Source of the DNA: Pisaster brevispinus
Lineage: Eukaryota; Echinodermata; Asteroidea; Forcipulatida; Asteriidae
Length of the DNA stretch: 64,000 nt
NCBI GenBank assembly: GCA_023634235.1
Contig: JAMKCF010000002.1
Span: forward strand, 9,571,591-9,635,590
Direction: 5' to 3'
The position numbers and the translations under genes were made by a program. Shown here piece by piece: positions 37,175 to 48,122 of this stretch (position 1 is its first letter; each line of letters opens with the position of its first letter). The notes under the pieces were generated by a model. The model was given only the letters and a program-made list of their open reading frames with translations. It ran no database searches and was not told where the DNA came from.

Positions 37175-37445
37175 TGACAAATGAAAAAACAGATCTTTAA
37201 GTGGTCCACTAAGCCACCCACCTAAAACAAAAACACCTCCAATGCTATGAAAATAGTCATACCATCCAATGTGTCGACACCTAGAAATGACCCCAGACCC
37301 TGCTAGCATTACCCAAACAGCAGTCAATACCCACTGACAGACAAACTCGGTAGCTGTACACCAAGAAGGTATCAAACATTAATCCTGGTAATGTGACTTT
37401 GGTTTTACTCAACACTGATGTGTGACATTCAAAGGTAGGGTCATA
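37175..37445 (+). repeat. Diverged repeat, copy 1
   Basis: The segment with CCCAAACAGCAGTCAA, GACAAACTCGGTAGCTGTAC and GGTATCAAAC..TAATCC..GGTAA corresponds in order to blocks in 37785-38075. Confidence 0.5.
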
Positions 37446-37784
37446 AATTGGTTAATACTCCAAAAATCAATGACCATAAAAACTAACTTGGTAAGAAGCA
37501 CTGCAGCTGTTGATAGTATAAACCATTTTGAAAAATAATTCCCTTCGAAGTAGTATGGTTTGGATTATCCTCCCCAAAACATTTGATTCATGCATAAATT
37601 GTTTTTCCGATTTCTGAGGGTTGGTGTCCGCTTGCGAATGCTGCAGCCAGAGATGCTGTTGGTACAAACTATCACCTCTCTATGGATTTGGCGTTCTTGC
37701 TGTCAGCTCTCTATGGTTTTGTTATTTTTGTGAAAATACTGTGACAGTTTGTTGCTGTTTTCTCAACAAGTAGACACCGTATTA

Positions 37785-38075
37785 AGCTGAAACTTTCACA
37801 TGTGACTTTTATTGTATCTTCCTTTGTTATTTTGTCGATAAATCAGCATTACACTGACAAAAACCAATCTACGACCCAGCCTTTAACCACTGCATACTCA
37901 GTGCCTTCTAAGCCCTTCTGGAAAAGGAGCAATTCTCAACAGGATACCAATGACCTCCCACACTGTAGAAATTCTGTTCATTCCCAAACAGCAGACAAAC
38001 CTACGGACTGACAAACTCAGTCTCTGTACACAAAAACGGTGTCAAGCTTGAATCTAGGTATTAAATATGATTTTG
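37785..38075 (+). repeat. Diverged repeat, copy 2
   Basis: Contains CCCAAACAGCAGACAAAC, GACAAACTCAGTCTCTGTAC and GGTGTCAAGCTTGAATC..GGTA in the same order as 37175-37445, about 640 bp away. Confidence 0.5.
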
Positions 38076-38124
38076 ATTTTCCCCTGCACCATTGGGTGAT
38101 AAGCATTGTATTGACCTATTCTAC

Positions 38125-38300
38125 TAACATCACACATAGCTACAGTTTGCTTATGCATGGTCAGCCATTTTGTGGTGCGTGAAAACTGCCTAAAATGCAT
38201 ACTGCCGGTAACACACAGGGAAACTGACTCTCAAGTGATGCGACCAAGATTCAACCACGGTGAATTGGGTCAGTACTCAATGCTATCTCCATCCTGCGAA
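38125..38300 (+). repeat. Dispersed repeat (TCAGCCATTTTGTGG family), copy 1
   Basis: Shares TAGCTACAGT, GGTC(A/T)GCCATTTTG, CTAAAATGCA..TGCC, ACACA.GGGAAACTGA and GTGATGCGACCAAGATT...GTTGGGTCA-type blocks, in order, with 42840-43075 and 53310-53480. Confidence 0.6.
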
Positions 38301-39211
38301 AAAAAGGGAAAAAATCCACGACCTCCCCCCACCCCCAATTCTAGAGCAGATGTCTGAATCACTAGACCACCGAGTGGTGACGATGATTTGTAAAGGTCAA
38401 ACAAATGAGTGAATGAATTTTCACTTGAAAGCTTACTTTTTTAAAACTTGATTCCATAATAACTTGTTCAGAGAAATATTTCTGTATGAAATACGAGAAA
38501 TTGTTCTGGAGTGCTCAATTTGCTTTCTTCTACTTGGCAAAGAGAAATAAGTATGTGAATTACACCACAAGATTTCAAACATGTTTGGTAAAAATTACTA
38601 ATAAAATAAATTAGTCATTTTTAATCAGAAAGGTTACTTTTGTGAACTTTATACCAGCACCAACAAGACAACCATAATTGGTTTTATTTGTTTTTAAAGT
38701 GAGTCCAAAACATGCGTATAATCAAATTTGCACACAAAGTTACAACATATCAGCTCAAAATTATCAAAATACTAAAAATAATAGGGAAGTTACGCTTTCT
38801 CTGAAAGTGTTTGTGTAGCACTGGCTTTATGTCATGGAGACGCGTACATATTGTCACAAAGGTATGCGTTGGTTACAAGAGTATTACACAATGTCAAAAG
38901 GACACTCTAGTCATTTTCTTGAACACGTAAGAAAACAGTGTTATAAAACTCTGTTTTCAAAACATTTCTGTGGGAATGTTTTTACAAACTGTTTCTTCTT
39001 CATCTGTTCTGCCCTGACAAAGGACATTCATAATTTGATATTTGTGCCCCTCTTCCTGATGTGCAGGTAAACATGAAATGTGTAGCTGATTGATTTGAGG
39101 TGAGAGCTTGCAACGAAATGGCAACATGAAACTTAAAAGGAATGCACTCGTTGCCGTACGCGTTACACGATAACATGATAGCTTAACGTCTCTGATAATG
39201 AAATGATACCT

Positions 39212-39227
39212 GGCTGCCACCTAGCAT
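39212..39227 (-). promoter_or_regulatory. CTCF-like motif
   Basis: GGCTGCCACCTAGCAT on the plus strand, i.e. ATGCTAGGTGGCAGCC on the minus. It is the same 12-base core as the 34591/34689 pair, 4.5 kb away. Confidence 0.3.
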
Positions 39228-39922
39228 CCGACAATCACGTGTTAGGGCTCAATGTTAACAATAGTCAAATATATACCCCGTTACTAAAGAGGCAAATAAA
39301 GGTACATACAGTTCTCTCTGTTCTAGTTCTAGTTAAACATTAATAGAAACAAATCCAAAACAATTGGGCAATTGGGGTAAGCCAGATCACTATTCCAGAA
39401 TGATCACCGCAAAAAACGGCTGTAAAGGTGATACAGTCGCACAGGTGAAAAGCCCCTGTCTTCAATTTAAGCCCACTGACCGAACTAAAACCACCCTCAA
39501 GATATTTCAGTTGCGTCCCCAGTAAAAACTTGTACATGTAAATCCATGATAACATCTGTTAAATCTGCTCTATAAGAGTCAAACTGTGGCTTATGCGTGC
39601 GCTTCCCCCTGGGGGGGGGGGGGGTCTGTGATGGGTAGAGCTTGAGAGTTTAGCCACTACGCATTGAAGTAAAGTTGAGTTATCTGTTATGGAAAAAAAT
39701 ACAAAATAAACCAATCTTTTTGGCCAGCTTTGGGGTCTGATCTATGTCAGATTAGAGCTGATAATTTATTTTCTCCTCTGACTGTAATGTACACTCGACA
39801 CGGAGAGTGTTCCATCACCGAAACCAGCATTGAATTTCCTGTCCCGATTTAAGCTGGGTCTTGAATTGCATGTTTGCCGAGGTGGTGATTGTTTGTGCTT
39901 GCACGAGATCAAATTTGTACCC

Positions 39923-40012
39923 AGAGCCCTACTTCATGAAGCTGTTAAGCAAAATATTTTTCTGCTTAGCAAATATTTGCGAGGAACCAGTTACATACAG
40001 CATACATTACAT
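39923..40012. mobile_element. GGGCCCAATTTCAT-type MITE, partial
   Basis: CCCTACTTCATGAAGCTGTTAAGC, then CTGCTTAGCA and a GGAACCAGTTACA block. These are typical internal parts of this family. Confidence 0.45.
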
Positions 40013-40287
40013 GGTATTTTGGCTGGTCTCGATTTACTAAACTGCTTTAGTAATAAGACTCATCTTAACTCTTTGCATACCACAAAATTCAAAATAGGAA
40101 TCCGTAGAAGGGAAAAAGTTAAGATAGGTTGTCAATATTGGATTCCTTTACTGGAGGTCCTCCTCTCCACCACATTGTAGTTGCACCGCTTGCTGTGCAT
40201 GATACTCATGCTGCATCTTTTTCTGTTACTTTCCCTGCTCGGGACTTATCAGATGCATCCAAGATCTTGGGGGTAATGACAGCTACC

Positions 40288-40431
40288 AGGGGTGGATTTC
40301 ACAAAGAGTTAAGACTAGTCTTATCTCGAGTTAGGACGAGTTACTCGTCCTAACTTAGGACTAGCCTTAAGTTTTTAATAACTCCTAGGACTAGTCCTAA
40401 GTTAGGACTACCTTTGTGAAATTGACCCCTG
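40288..40431. mobile_element. Palindromic MITE (TTAGGACTAGTCCTAA)
   Basis: Inverted ends GGGGTGGATTTCACAAAG and CTTTGTGAAATTGACCCC flank arms made of AGGACTAGTCCTAAGTTAGGA-type sequence, giving an almost complete 140-bp hairpin. No ORF. Confidence 0.85.
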
Positions 40432-40513
40432 ATCTGTCATTATTATGATTTGTTACCTCAAAATTGAAATTGACCCCTGATCTGTCATTATTATGATTTG
40501 TTACCTCAAATTT
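40418..40513. repeat. 48-bp tandem duplication overlapping the MITE end
   Basis: Two near-identical 48-bp copies beginning GAAATTGACCCCTGATCTG. The first copy's left end is the last ~14 bp of the MITE, so the duplication postdates the insertion. Confidence 0.9.
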
Positions 40514-42370
40514 GTATCTCCAAACTCAAATACTGAGTTCACGCTTTAGGAGAGCTGACCCAGTTTGTCTCTCCGCCACTGCCCCATCCCCTCATCATCG
40601 ACCCACTGTTTCTACTGAAGACTGAATTCAGCAGGGAGTGATCACATCTACCTGAGTGTTTGTATCATGTTGAAACTACTCGTTTCATTTACTACTGAAT
40701 CATTACAAACTGAGCAGGTATTTTTCTTCACCTTAAGCATCTAAAGACTAAATACCACAATCGTGTTTTTATGTATTGTGGAATCACAATTTGCTTAGCA
40801 ATGAAGTTTGATAAACGTCTTGAGATCAATCTCCACAACTTGTGAAATTCAGTCCTGGTCACTACTTTCTGCTTAGCAATGTTCTTGTGAGCTCTGCATA
40901 TTTTGTGCATTAAACAATGTAATGAAATCTGCAATTTGCAAGTTAGATTTGGAGTACTGTCTGGTACGAAGACTGAATGAATCACAATTGAACACTCAAA
41001 TAGAATTCCCCAGACTAAAGACAAGCCACAGCAGTTTTTCTTATGTAAATGTCAACCCCAACATTTTCACAATAAAATCCCCCAGTAAATACAGCGCTCT
41101 TTTTGATGCCAGTACTACAGTCAATTAAGTATATTTACCAGAAAAGAAAAGAACAAAAATGTCCCTCTCCTGTGCATATAGGTCACTGAAGGGAACACGC
41201 TCTGCCTACGCGCTGAAATTTCTTGGGAAAACATCTCGCTGCATCCAAGTGGAAGAACAGGGTTCTGACGAGACCAAGCCAGGCGGAAAAATTGTTGACA
41301 TTTTGTGATCAGTCGTTGGCAAGGTTTTTTTTTCTCTCTCGAGTCACGGCCGTTTATAAGCTCATTTTGCAAGCCTGTTGGCACATTTAGATAACCTTTA
41401 GCTAGTGTGGATAATGAATGATAAGTGAGCTGTTAAAGGAGTTCATTTGCTGAAATATTGACAAGAATTCTTGTTCCTTTTAGAGAGATGGTGTAACTTC
41501 AACTCAGACCTACATTGTACATTCCTGGTCATAACTCGTTGGGCCCCCCTGTCCCCAATCAATCAATCAGTGTTGTTACCACTATGATTATTATCAGACT
41601 CATTTCAATGTTAACTGACATGCAACAATACAAGAAAGTAATATTTGTTACTGTTCCGTTACTAATGATGTAATGGAACAGTAACAGAACAGCAAGATCA
41701 ACTATTCTAAAATGGCCAGGATTAATAAAAGTGAAGCAAACCACTGAGACTCAAAAGCCTATTAATCCAATCTTAAAATAGGAAAAGAATCCTAAACAAA
41801 TAAATCTAAAAGAATAACAACATTGAGCTGGGGAGTGGGGGACGGGGGAGGGCATGCTTATTGTCAGATGGCCCATGCATTTGAGCTGGGATTGTGGATG
41901 GTGTGACATTTATTCCTGCCATCTTCTGAAATTTTCCTTTTTTTTTATGCATTGTCTAACATACACTCTTTGACTCCTTTGCCACTGGTCAATGCCTTGA
42001 TGCCCCTTGAAATGTTCCAGTAGACATTTTAATTTCCTTCATAGAGGTGCCCTTTCCTGAGGAAAAGACCACCTTGCCCTCATACCTCATCACAACAACT
42101 ACACATCAGGCCTGCTGACAGGTATACCATGTAATAGACCGTGTAAGTCCCGTTCAAATAGAAAACAAGAAAACTCAAATAAAGACTATATTTGTCTATA
42201 AAATCAAAACTTCTTTTAAAAATCCTATTTGTACGGAATTCCTGAAAATAAAAATACCCGTTATAAATATAATTTCAATTTTTATATAACAAAAATAATT
42301 AGTAAAATTTTACATTTGAACAAAACTAAAACTTGAGACGAGGATGCTGGGATATTTTGAAGACAGTGAG

Positions 42371-42510
42371 GCTGTGTCCAAATTGGCGGCTACAGCTATG
42401 GCTACGGCTTGATTTCCATGTCATTATGCATTGAAGTATAGGACATCCTTAGCAACACCCTTAGCAACAGTCATAGCCGTAGCTGTAGCCCCCAATTGGG
42501 ATTCGGTCCA
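42371..42510. mobile_element. Palindromic MITE (GGCTACAGC family)
   Basis: GTGTCCAAATTGGCGGCTAC and its inverse GTAGCCCCCAATTGGGATTC flank a centre with AGGACATCCTTAGCAACACC. It is the best-preserved copy of the family in this window, about 140 bp, and noncoding. Confidence 0.75.
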
Positions 42511-42557
42511 ATTTGCAAGATGATGACTGAAATGGTAGAGATTGGTATTGTAGTGTG

Positions 42558-42725
42558 GATCAAGTCCATTGATGGCTTTGTTTGTAAACAACAGCAGTTT
42601 GAAATGAATTCAATACTGAACTAGCAACCAATGTAGACTATGAAGAACTGGAATAATGTGATTTGAGTTTCTAATAAGAACCATTACATGTACTTCTTTG
42701 AATGTAAACGGCTGATTTATAAATA
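42558..42725. mobile_element. SINE-like repeat fragment
   Basis: TTGATGGCTTTGTTTGTAAA, CAGTTTGAAATGAATTC and GCAACCAATGTAGACTATGA follow the block order of a dispersed repeat whose further parts appear at 48700-49015. Confidence 0.45.
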
Positions 42726-42839
42726 GTTGTTTGAAATGAAAAAACTCTTCCAACAACTGTTTTATTATCTCTAAAAACAATTAGTCTACCAGACGGATTT
42801 TGTTGGATTTGAGGTTTGCATAGTCAGACCTCTTGCACT

Positions 42840-43075
42840 GACGTCAAAAACAGCTACAGTCTGCCCTATGGTCTGCCATTTTGGGAGTCAAATTGGTTGT
42901 AAAATATGGTGTGCATCTAGCCGTGTGCACGTCCCCTAAAATGCACCCTGCCTGAAAAGTACCCTGCAAAGTAACACCACAGATATAAGCAACACATGGG
43001 GAAGCCGAGTCCTACAGTGGCGAACTAAGATTTATCATGGGTGATGGCATCAGGCAAGTTGGGTCAATAGATAAG
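42840..43075 (+). repeat. Dispersed repeat (TCAGCCATTTTGTGG family), copy 2
   Basis: CAGCTACAGTCTGCCCTATG ... GGTCTGCCATTTTGGGAGTC ... CCTAAAATGCACCCTGCC ... GGGTGATGGCATCAGGCAAG. The longest copy; related to 38125-38300 and 53310-53480. Confidence 0.65.
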
Positions 43076-43973
43076 GATTAGACTACTTTCCTACATTCTG
43101 TTTTATTAATAAATACGATTTTACTTTGATGCTCAATCAACCAATCAAACTTAATATTACCAAAACACGTTGTGTACTTAAGTTAAGCCACTCAAAACAC
43201 TTGTCCGATTCTTGTCAAAGGAGAAATCAATGCAAATTAGTTGAGCCTCTTTGCACGCTGCCCCGATCGTTCAAAGGTTACTCATAAATGGAGCAAGTCA
43301 CCTGCGTGAAATGAAACAACTTATAGCCAAGGTCAACCAAACAAAAATCCTAGGTCAACGTTACGTGTTGTCCACGTTTTACGTATGAGTGAACATGATT
43401 GATCGCGTAGTGCAGAGATGTACTTTTTTTTAACGCAAACATTATGGAAATATTGTTTTCTCAGGCAGTGCATTGTCAGCAAGTACTCGATAATAAGTGT
43501 GGACCCCAAAAATAATAAATAAAATACTGTGGAGTATCTTGTGCTATTCTGTGAACTTACACACAGAGTCTAGAGAATCTTGTAATGACATGAAACACTC
43601 TTACTGTCGGACCATTCAATATCATCAACTGTGGTTCTGAATGACGTGGTGAAAGCGCAGTCTACAGATGTACAACTTACTTCTGAGCACAGTTGTGCCA
43701 GCATACACAACCCAGGCGGTTGCATGGTTTCAAATGATTAGTCAACTCACTTGAAAATGTTACAAAACGAGTTGGAGGGATTTATTAAAAAGTATAGTTT
43801 TGGTGGAGCAGTGAGCACTTTTTATTCACTGTTATTGGTCTCAAGGTGAAGAAGATATTCAAGGGATAGAAGGAGCAAAAATCAGCTAAAAAAACAATGG
43901 AACTGGGAATGGTTTGTTTTCTATAAGAATACATAGGAAGGTCTACATAGCGTTTGTAGTGTGTGTCATGGTG

Positions 43974-44102
43974 TCCTAAGCAAACCTAAGTAGGGTACCA
44001 GTTACCTTTAGTGCATGTAAAACGGTAATTTAGCTGGTAAGCGTAGTTTTGTTGTGCTTAGCAACTTTTTATAATTAAGCGGCCTCTATAAAATTGGGCC
44101 CA
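43974..44102. mobile_element. GGGCCCAATTTCAT-type MITE, partial
   Basis: GGTACCAGTTACC, TAGCTGGTAAGCGTAGTTTTG, TGTGCTTAGCAACTTTTT and a CTATAAAATTGGGCCCA end, in the family's order. Confidence 0.6.
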
Positions 44103-44654
44103 GATGGCAAACCACTGATGTATCAGTTAATGAAAATTTAATTAATTAATAGATAAATTATCCAGCCCTTTTTATCAAAGAAGAATAAAAAGAACGCAAG
44201 TTTGTCAAATGCAAGATCTACTAAGAATGATGCTATATGTTTGTTGCTCACAATGGCGTCTCTGACATTTATACAAAACCTGTACCAATAATTGTGGCGA
44301 TCCACGTGCAAAACACATTACGTTGATACAGTTTTTACAGCACCATAATTTCTTAGTTCAACAGTACAGTGCCTTCTCACGACCTCCCCTCCCCTGTCCA
44401 CCCCCCATTGTTCAAACACTATATCAATCATGTCAAAAAAAACACCCCAAACTATGTTCTGTAGATGATGAGAGAGTTGCAAATACCCAAGCAAGCACAC
44501 TGTGTTATCACTGCTCCCCAGACACAAGGAGAAGTGAAAAGTACATGGAAATCTGCCTCTTGGCAAGACAAGATATGACACACTCACAGTGGATCTTGTT
44601 CTACATCAATTTTCCACTTTCCACTTCTTTCTGCTTTTATCATTGCATCTGTGA

Positions 44655-45195
44655 TTAGTGATGACTTACCATCATGAGGGATTCAAATTTTTTTGGTTGT
44701 AAATCTTGAAATGGTGATGACTGAGATTTGCTTTTGGTTTCTTGGGGGTTGAATACAAAGGTGAGGTGCTTTTTATCGTGATGAGTAAGAAAGTGTGGGC
44801 TAACCACTTCATGTCGGTATTTGAAAATCTTCTCCGTGCATTTGCGTTGTGCTATTTTTTCATTTGATATGTTCTGCAGATCATAGGTTACATACAAGTT
44901 ACTGTGATGAATAACTTTACTTGAATATAAAAAAGAAATTTCATCAGCATAAAGAACAATATTAGTATGCTCAGTCACAGATGTGATATCATAAAAAAAA
45001 ACTAGAAAATAATAATGGAATGGGCCCAAGATAGTTCCTTGTGGGACTCCAAAGTTGGTAGCATCGGATTTGTTGGATAAGACATTCCCAATTTCAGTTA
45101 CCTGTGTCCTTCCACGAAGGTAGGACCGAAACCAGTCCAGCTCCAGACCTCAATTGTGGATCATTTTAGAAGATTTAATCTCTCCACATAAAAAA
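44655..45195 (-). pseudogene. Decayed non-LTR retrotransposon reverse transcriptase fragment
   Basis: Translated on the minus strand, the segment reads through RT hallmarks in order: a GLELDWFRSYLRGRTQV block (45145-45095), FGVPQGTILGP (about 45055-45025), and a catalytic-box region VLYADEIS (about 44965-44940). It ends with a K-K-x-LTFVFNP stretch resembling the 'K-T-x-(F/M)-(I/V)-F' motif after the active site. It is broken: a stop codon (TGA) lies just before GLELDWF, residues are missing between GP and the YADD box, and the second catalytic Asp of YADD is Glu. No endonuclease domain or 5' part was found. Family (CR1, Jockey or similar) not assigned. Confidence 0.8.
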
Positions 45196-45797
45196 AACAT
45201 AACCCCCCAAAAAGTAAAAACAAAGGTTCGGACATAAAATTGGCTTTTAATTTCTCCCTCTGATGGTCAGCTCACGCATTTGAACAAATTTTGTTGGCAA
45301 ATGACAAGGCCTTTCAAATCACACACTTGTTTATACTGCTATTTCTTGTATGGAATGTCTTTGTAATGAGGCCGTGTTGTTGAGCTAGACAACCGCTAAA
45401 GCTAACAAGGCAGGATGCCTAACGTGCTCATGGCTGTAGGAAAGATAGTCCTTAATTGCAACTGCTCTTTAAGAAGGTAATTGCTTGAAAGAAACAAGCG
45501 GATTAAAGACGCCAAGGTCAGGATTATCAATGAGGTAGGAATGTGGATTAGGATTGCCATTATTAGTCAGGTCACAAGTCCACTGAACCATCTCAACCAT
45601 CAATGTAGCGCTCCGTCGCCAATTGACTTACAAAATTGGACGAGTTACACACTTTGGATAATTAACACAAGGTAATTAGCAAAAGAAATTATGGAATGTT
45701 TTTGTAAGAGCGCTCTCAAAGACGCTCTCTCATCAACTTCCCACAGCAGTAGGATTTATGCGCCGAGGCCGCTCCTCCACCATCTTGGAGATCAAAT

Positions 45798-45801
45798 TGT
45801 G

Positions 45802-45834
<33 letters not shown>

Positions 45835-46247
45835 GTGGCTTCTTATATAGCGCTCATATCCGTCACTCAGTGACACTCAAGGCGCTTCAACATTCAGTAC
45901 TTTCCTGCAAGGTATTTTGGAGCTACATTTGAAGTATGAGACCTACTCCTTTACATAGCACCATGTTATGGTTTACAATGTGCTTTGGCGCAATATGCAG
46001 CCAATCAAACCAGGAACACCAGGGCGGACCCCTTCTTTTTTCGATAAGTGCACTGGGTTATTTTATGTGCAAAAGAAAAACACACGGGACCAACGGCTTT
46101 GCGTCCCATTTGAAGGACGAAGCATTCATGATTAAGTGTCTTGCTTAAGGACACAAGTGTCACGACTGGGACTCGAACCCACACTCTGCTCATCAGAAAC
46201 ACCAGAGCTTGAGTCCGGTGCTCTTATCCGCTCGGCCACGACACGGC
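45798..46247 (-). mobile_element. Full-length tRNA-derived SINE with AAT tail
   Basis: On the minus strand: tRNA-like head (GTCGTGGCCGAGCGGATAAG, GACTCAAGCTCTGGTGTTTC, box B GTGGGTTCGAGTCCCAG), then GACACTTGTGTCCTTAAGC, a CCTTCAAATGGGACGCAAAG body, a GAGCGCTATATAAGAAGCCA 3' end and an (ATT)n tail of about 30 bp. It is about 450 bp long and the best reference copy in the window. It probably uses a LINE partner in trans, since it encodes nothing. Confidence 0.85.
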
Positions 46248-46304
46248 AAAAAAAAAAAAAGAGAAGGAGATGCATAGCTATGTTTGCCTGGAGCATAAGG
46301 TGGG

Positions 46305-46482
46305 TCTATCCTGTTGGTAAGTCATTGTGTCACATGCATGCGTTTCTGCTGCACGCCCAAAGCTTTTGCTACTTCTAGCTCTAAAGTTGGCATACTTTTG
46401 TGTGTAATTTTACAAAAAACTCACCCATTTCATCGTGCAAAAGCATTTCTTACAAATAGAATTCCCCAGAAAACAGAAACGC
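46305..46482 (-). repeat. Dispersed repeat related to 34392-34555
   Basis: The reverse complement aligns over ~160 bp with 34392-34555 (GAAATGCTTTTG.ACGATGAA, GCCA(A/G)CTTTAGAGC, AGAAGTAGCAA, GGCGTGCAGCAGA(A/T)ACGCA, GACTTACCAA(C/T)AGGAT). Confidence 0.65.
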
Positions 46483-47156
46483 TTAATTTTGAGAAGACCG
46501 TAGTCTCTGGAGATTATATGTAAAAGCCAAAGTCTAATTATTAAACTTTCTCAATGCTAGCCTTCCTGAGGTATGATGGACACTATAGGAGTACACCGTG
46601 TGATTTGGGTGTATACAGACAAATTTACCCAAACCTATAATAGTGTCGTAGTATTGTGTCCGTCATATCTCAAAAAGGCTTATTCCTATGTGCTTTTGGT
46701 AATCAGTGGAGTCAGTTTGTGTGAAGTGGGCGTGGGTTACAGTGGAATTACATCACACTTAATAAACAGGATAGACTCCTTGCATAGAACTTCTAAAACT
46801 CAAACAGCGCCCTCACAGAGGCCATTTGGCTGAGAGTTGAGCGTGGCATGTATACACGAATGGGGCCGTATGCAAAGGGTCAATGAGCAACCTTCCTTTG
46901 ACCTTTGACCACTGAAGTTGCCCTCATCCAGTGACATCGCAATAATTATAAAGGATATTCTGCTGGCACAAACAAATTTTGCTTAGTGGAATTCGGTTAC
47001 CAGACAAGATGATATGTGCTGAACTTTGCTTGTGGCTGGTTCCCACTTAATTTGTCCTTACTGTTTTATGAAATTCAATCATGGCACACATCTTGTATTA
47101 TGTGATGTGTTTCTGCAACATCAGACGAAATTGAGCAATTTTAAAGTTAGTTCGTA

Positions 47157-47492
47157 ATAAAATAATAATAATAGTGGCTTCTTGTATTTGTCACGAAGTG
47201 ACACTCAAGGTGCTCAAACAATTTTTAACCCCAGTCACTGGGCAAGTATTTCAGTCTCTAAACCAGCTCAGCTCCCTGTGGAACAGACAGCCAGAGCTAC
47301 AGTCAAGTAGGTATCAAGCTAATTCAATCACAAAAACCATCTCTGCCCTCACAGGTAGACCTACCCATGAAGAGAATCAAAAGTGTCTTGCTCAAGGACA
47401 CAAGTGTCAAAACCGGGATTAGAACCCACACGCTGATGACTTAGCCACCAGAACTTGAGTCCGGTGCAATAGACTGCTTCGCCACAACATGC
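47157..47492 (-). mobile_element. tRNA-derived SINE, diverged subfamily
   Basis: Shares the head (CACCGGACTCAAGTTCTGGT, box-B-like GGGTTCTAATCCCGG), GACACTTGTGTCCTTGAGCA and the AGTGTCAC...CAAGAAGCCACTATTATTAT end. The middle body (CTACAGT, TTGGTTTAGAG-like text) differs from the 45798-46247 copy. Confidence 0.7.
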
Positions 47493-47857
47493 TACAAAAT
47501 AAAATCCCAACTTCAGATGAAAATCCTTGCAGCAATAAACCAAACGGCCATCTGAAGAAATTTTACACAGAACATCTTAAAAACCAAAGGATTACCTGTA
47601 TTAACCCTGACATCATCATCACAATAATCTTGGTTGCTCCATTCTGAGAGTCAATGCCCCTGTGAGTTATACAGTGTAGTGTGCATTTTAGGTGAAGCTG
47701 CACTAACTCACTTATAAACTGACTTCCACACTGGTGAGCTTGGCAGACAGTAGCCTTATGTGCCATTAGTGTAAGGGGTCCATAAGATGCCTTGCCCAAT
47801 CCTAAAGGCTTTGCAAGATCAAGTCACATATGAACATCTCCAGACTTACCCCGATTC

Positions 47858-48122
47858 TTAGATTCCGTGTTTTAGGGCGTGACACAACCAGTCCATCTTG
47901 GTCGTCCAGCCTCCTCCATGGGCATCATTGAGTTGTTTCATGAAGTACTCCACCGCCTCATTCTCGGCTTTCTCGACGGCCATCGTCTTGCGGAGGTACG
48001 AGATGTCGTCAATGGATTGCAGCTCTGGGATCCCTGTTGCTAGCATCATGGAGAAGAGTGAGATGAAGAGGTTGGCTGAACGACGGAGAATGAGGTAGGC
48101 AGAGCAACATAGCTCCTGGAAC
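47858..48122 (-). CDS. PIK3CA: PIK3CA-like last exon: kinase C-lobe end, activation helices, C-terminus, stop
   Basis: Encodes 87 residues after completing a split lysine codon, then TAA at 47860-47858. It starts [19 protein letters not shown], continues with the SLFSMML helix and the [14 protein letters not shown] segment, and ends with the membrane-binding tail [14 protein letters not shown] plus a short HALKHGI end. The His at the human H1047 position is present, but the next residue is Gly where human alpha has His. The acceptor is tacag|. The opposite-strand ORF here is only an antisense shadow. Confidence 0.96.

Larger units (their letters stand above)
36900..43100. other. Intergenic repeat-rich DNA, no gene recognised
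   Basis: Holds three MITEs, two pairs of diverged repeats, a G12 run (39608-39619) and a 48-bp tandem duplication. No exon-like segment was recognised. Confidence 0.5.
43100..47857. other. Region downstream of the PI3K gene; likely includes its 3' UTR
   Basis: Holds a MITE, a reverse-transcriptase remnant, two SINEs and a dispersed repeat. The stretch 47493-47857, directly after the PI3K stop codon, is unique-looking and probably 3' UTR. On the minus strand I found no AATAAA or ATTAAA between 46500 and 47857, so the polyadenylation site is unknown. Confidence 0.5.

Noticed and set aside
42060..42130. Possible exon in the CCTTTCCTGAGGAAAAGACC region
   Set aside because: No open frame with a conserved motif and no paired splice sites.
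44655..45029. Active reverse transcriptase gene
   Set aside because: Stop upstream, missing residues and an altered catalytic box show it is a remnant.
46500..47857. Polyadenylation signal for the PI3K gene
   Set aside because: No minus-strand AATAAA or ATTAAA was found in this stretch, so no 3' end is annotated.
47898..48098. Plus-strand ORF over the last PI3K exon
   Set aside because: Antisense shadow of a conserved coding exon.
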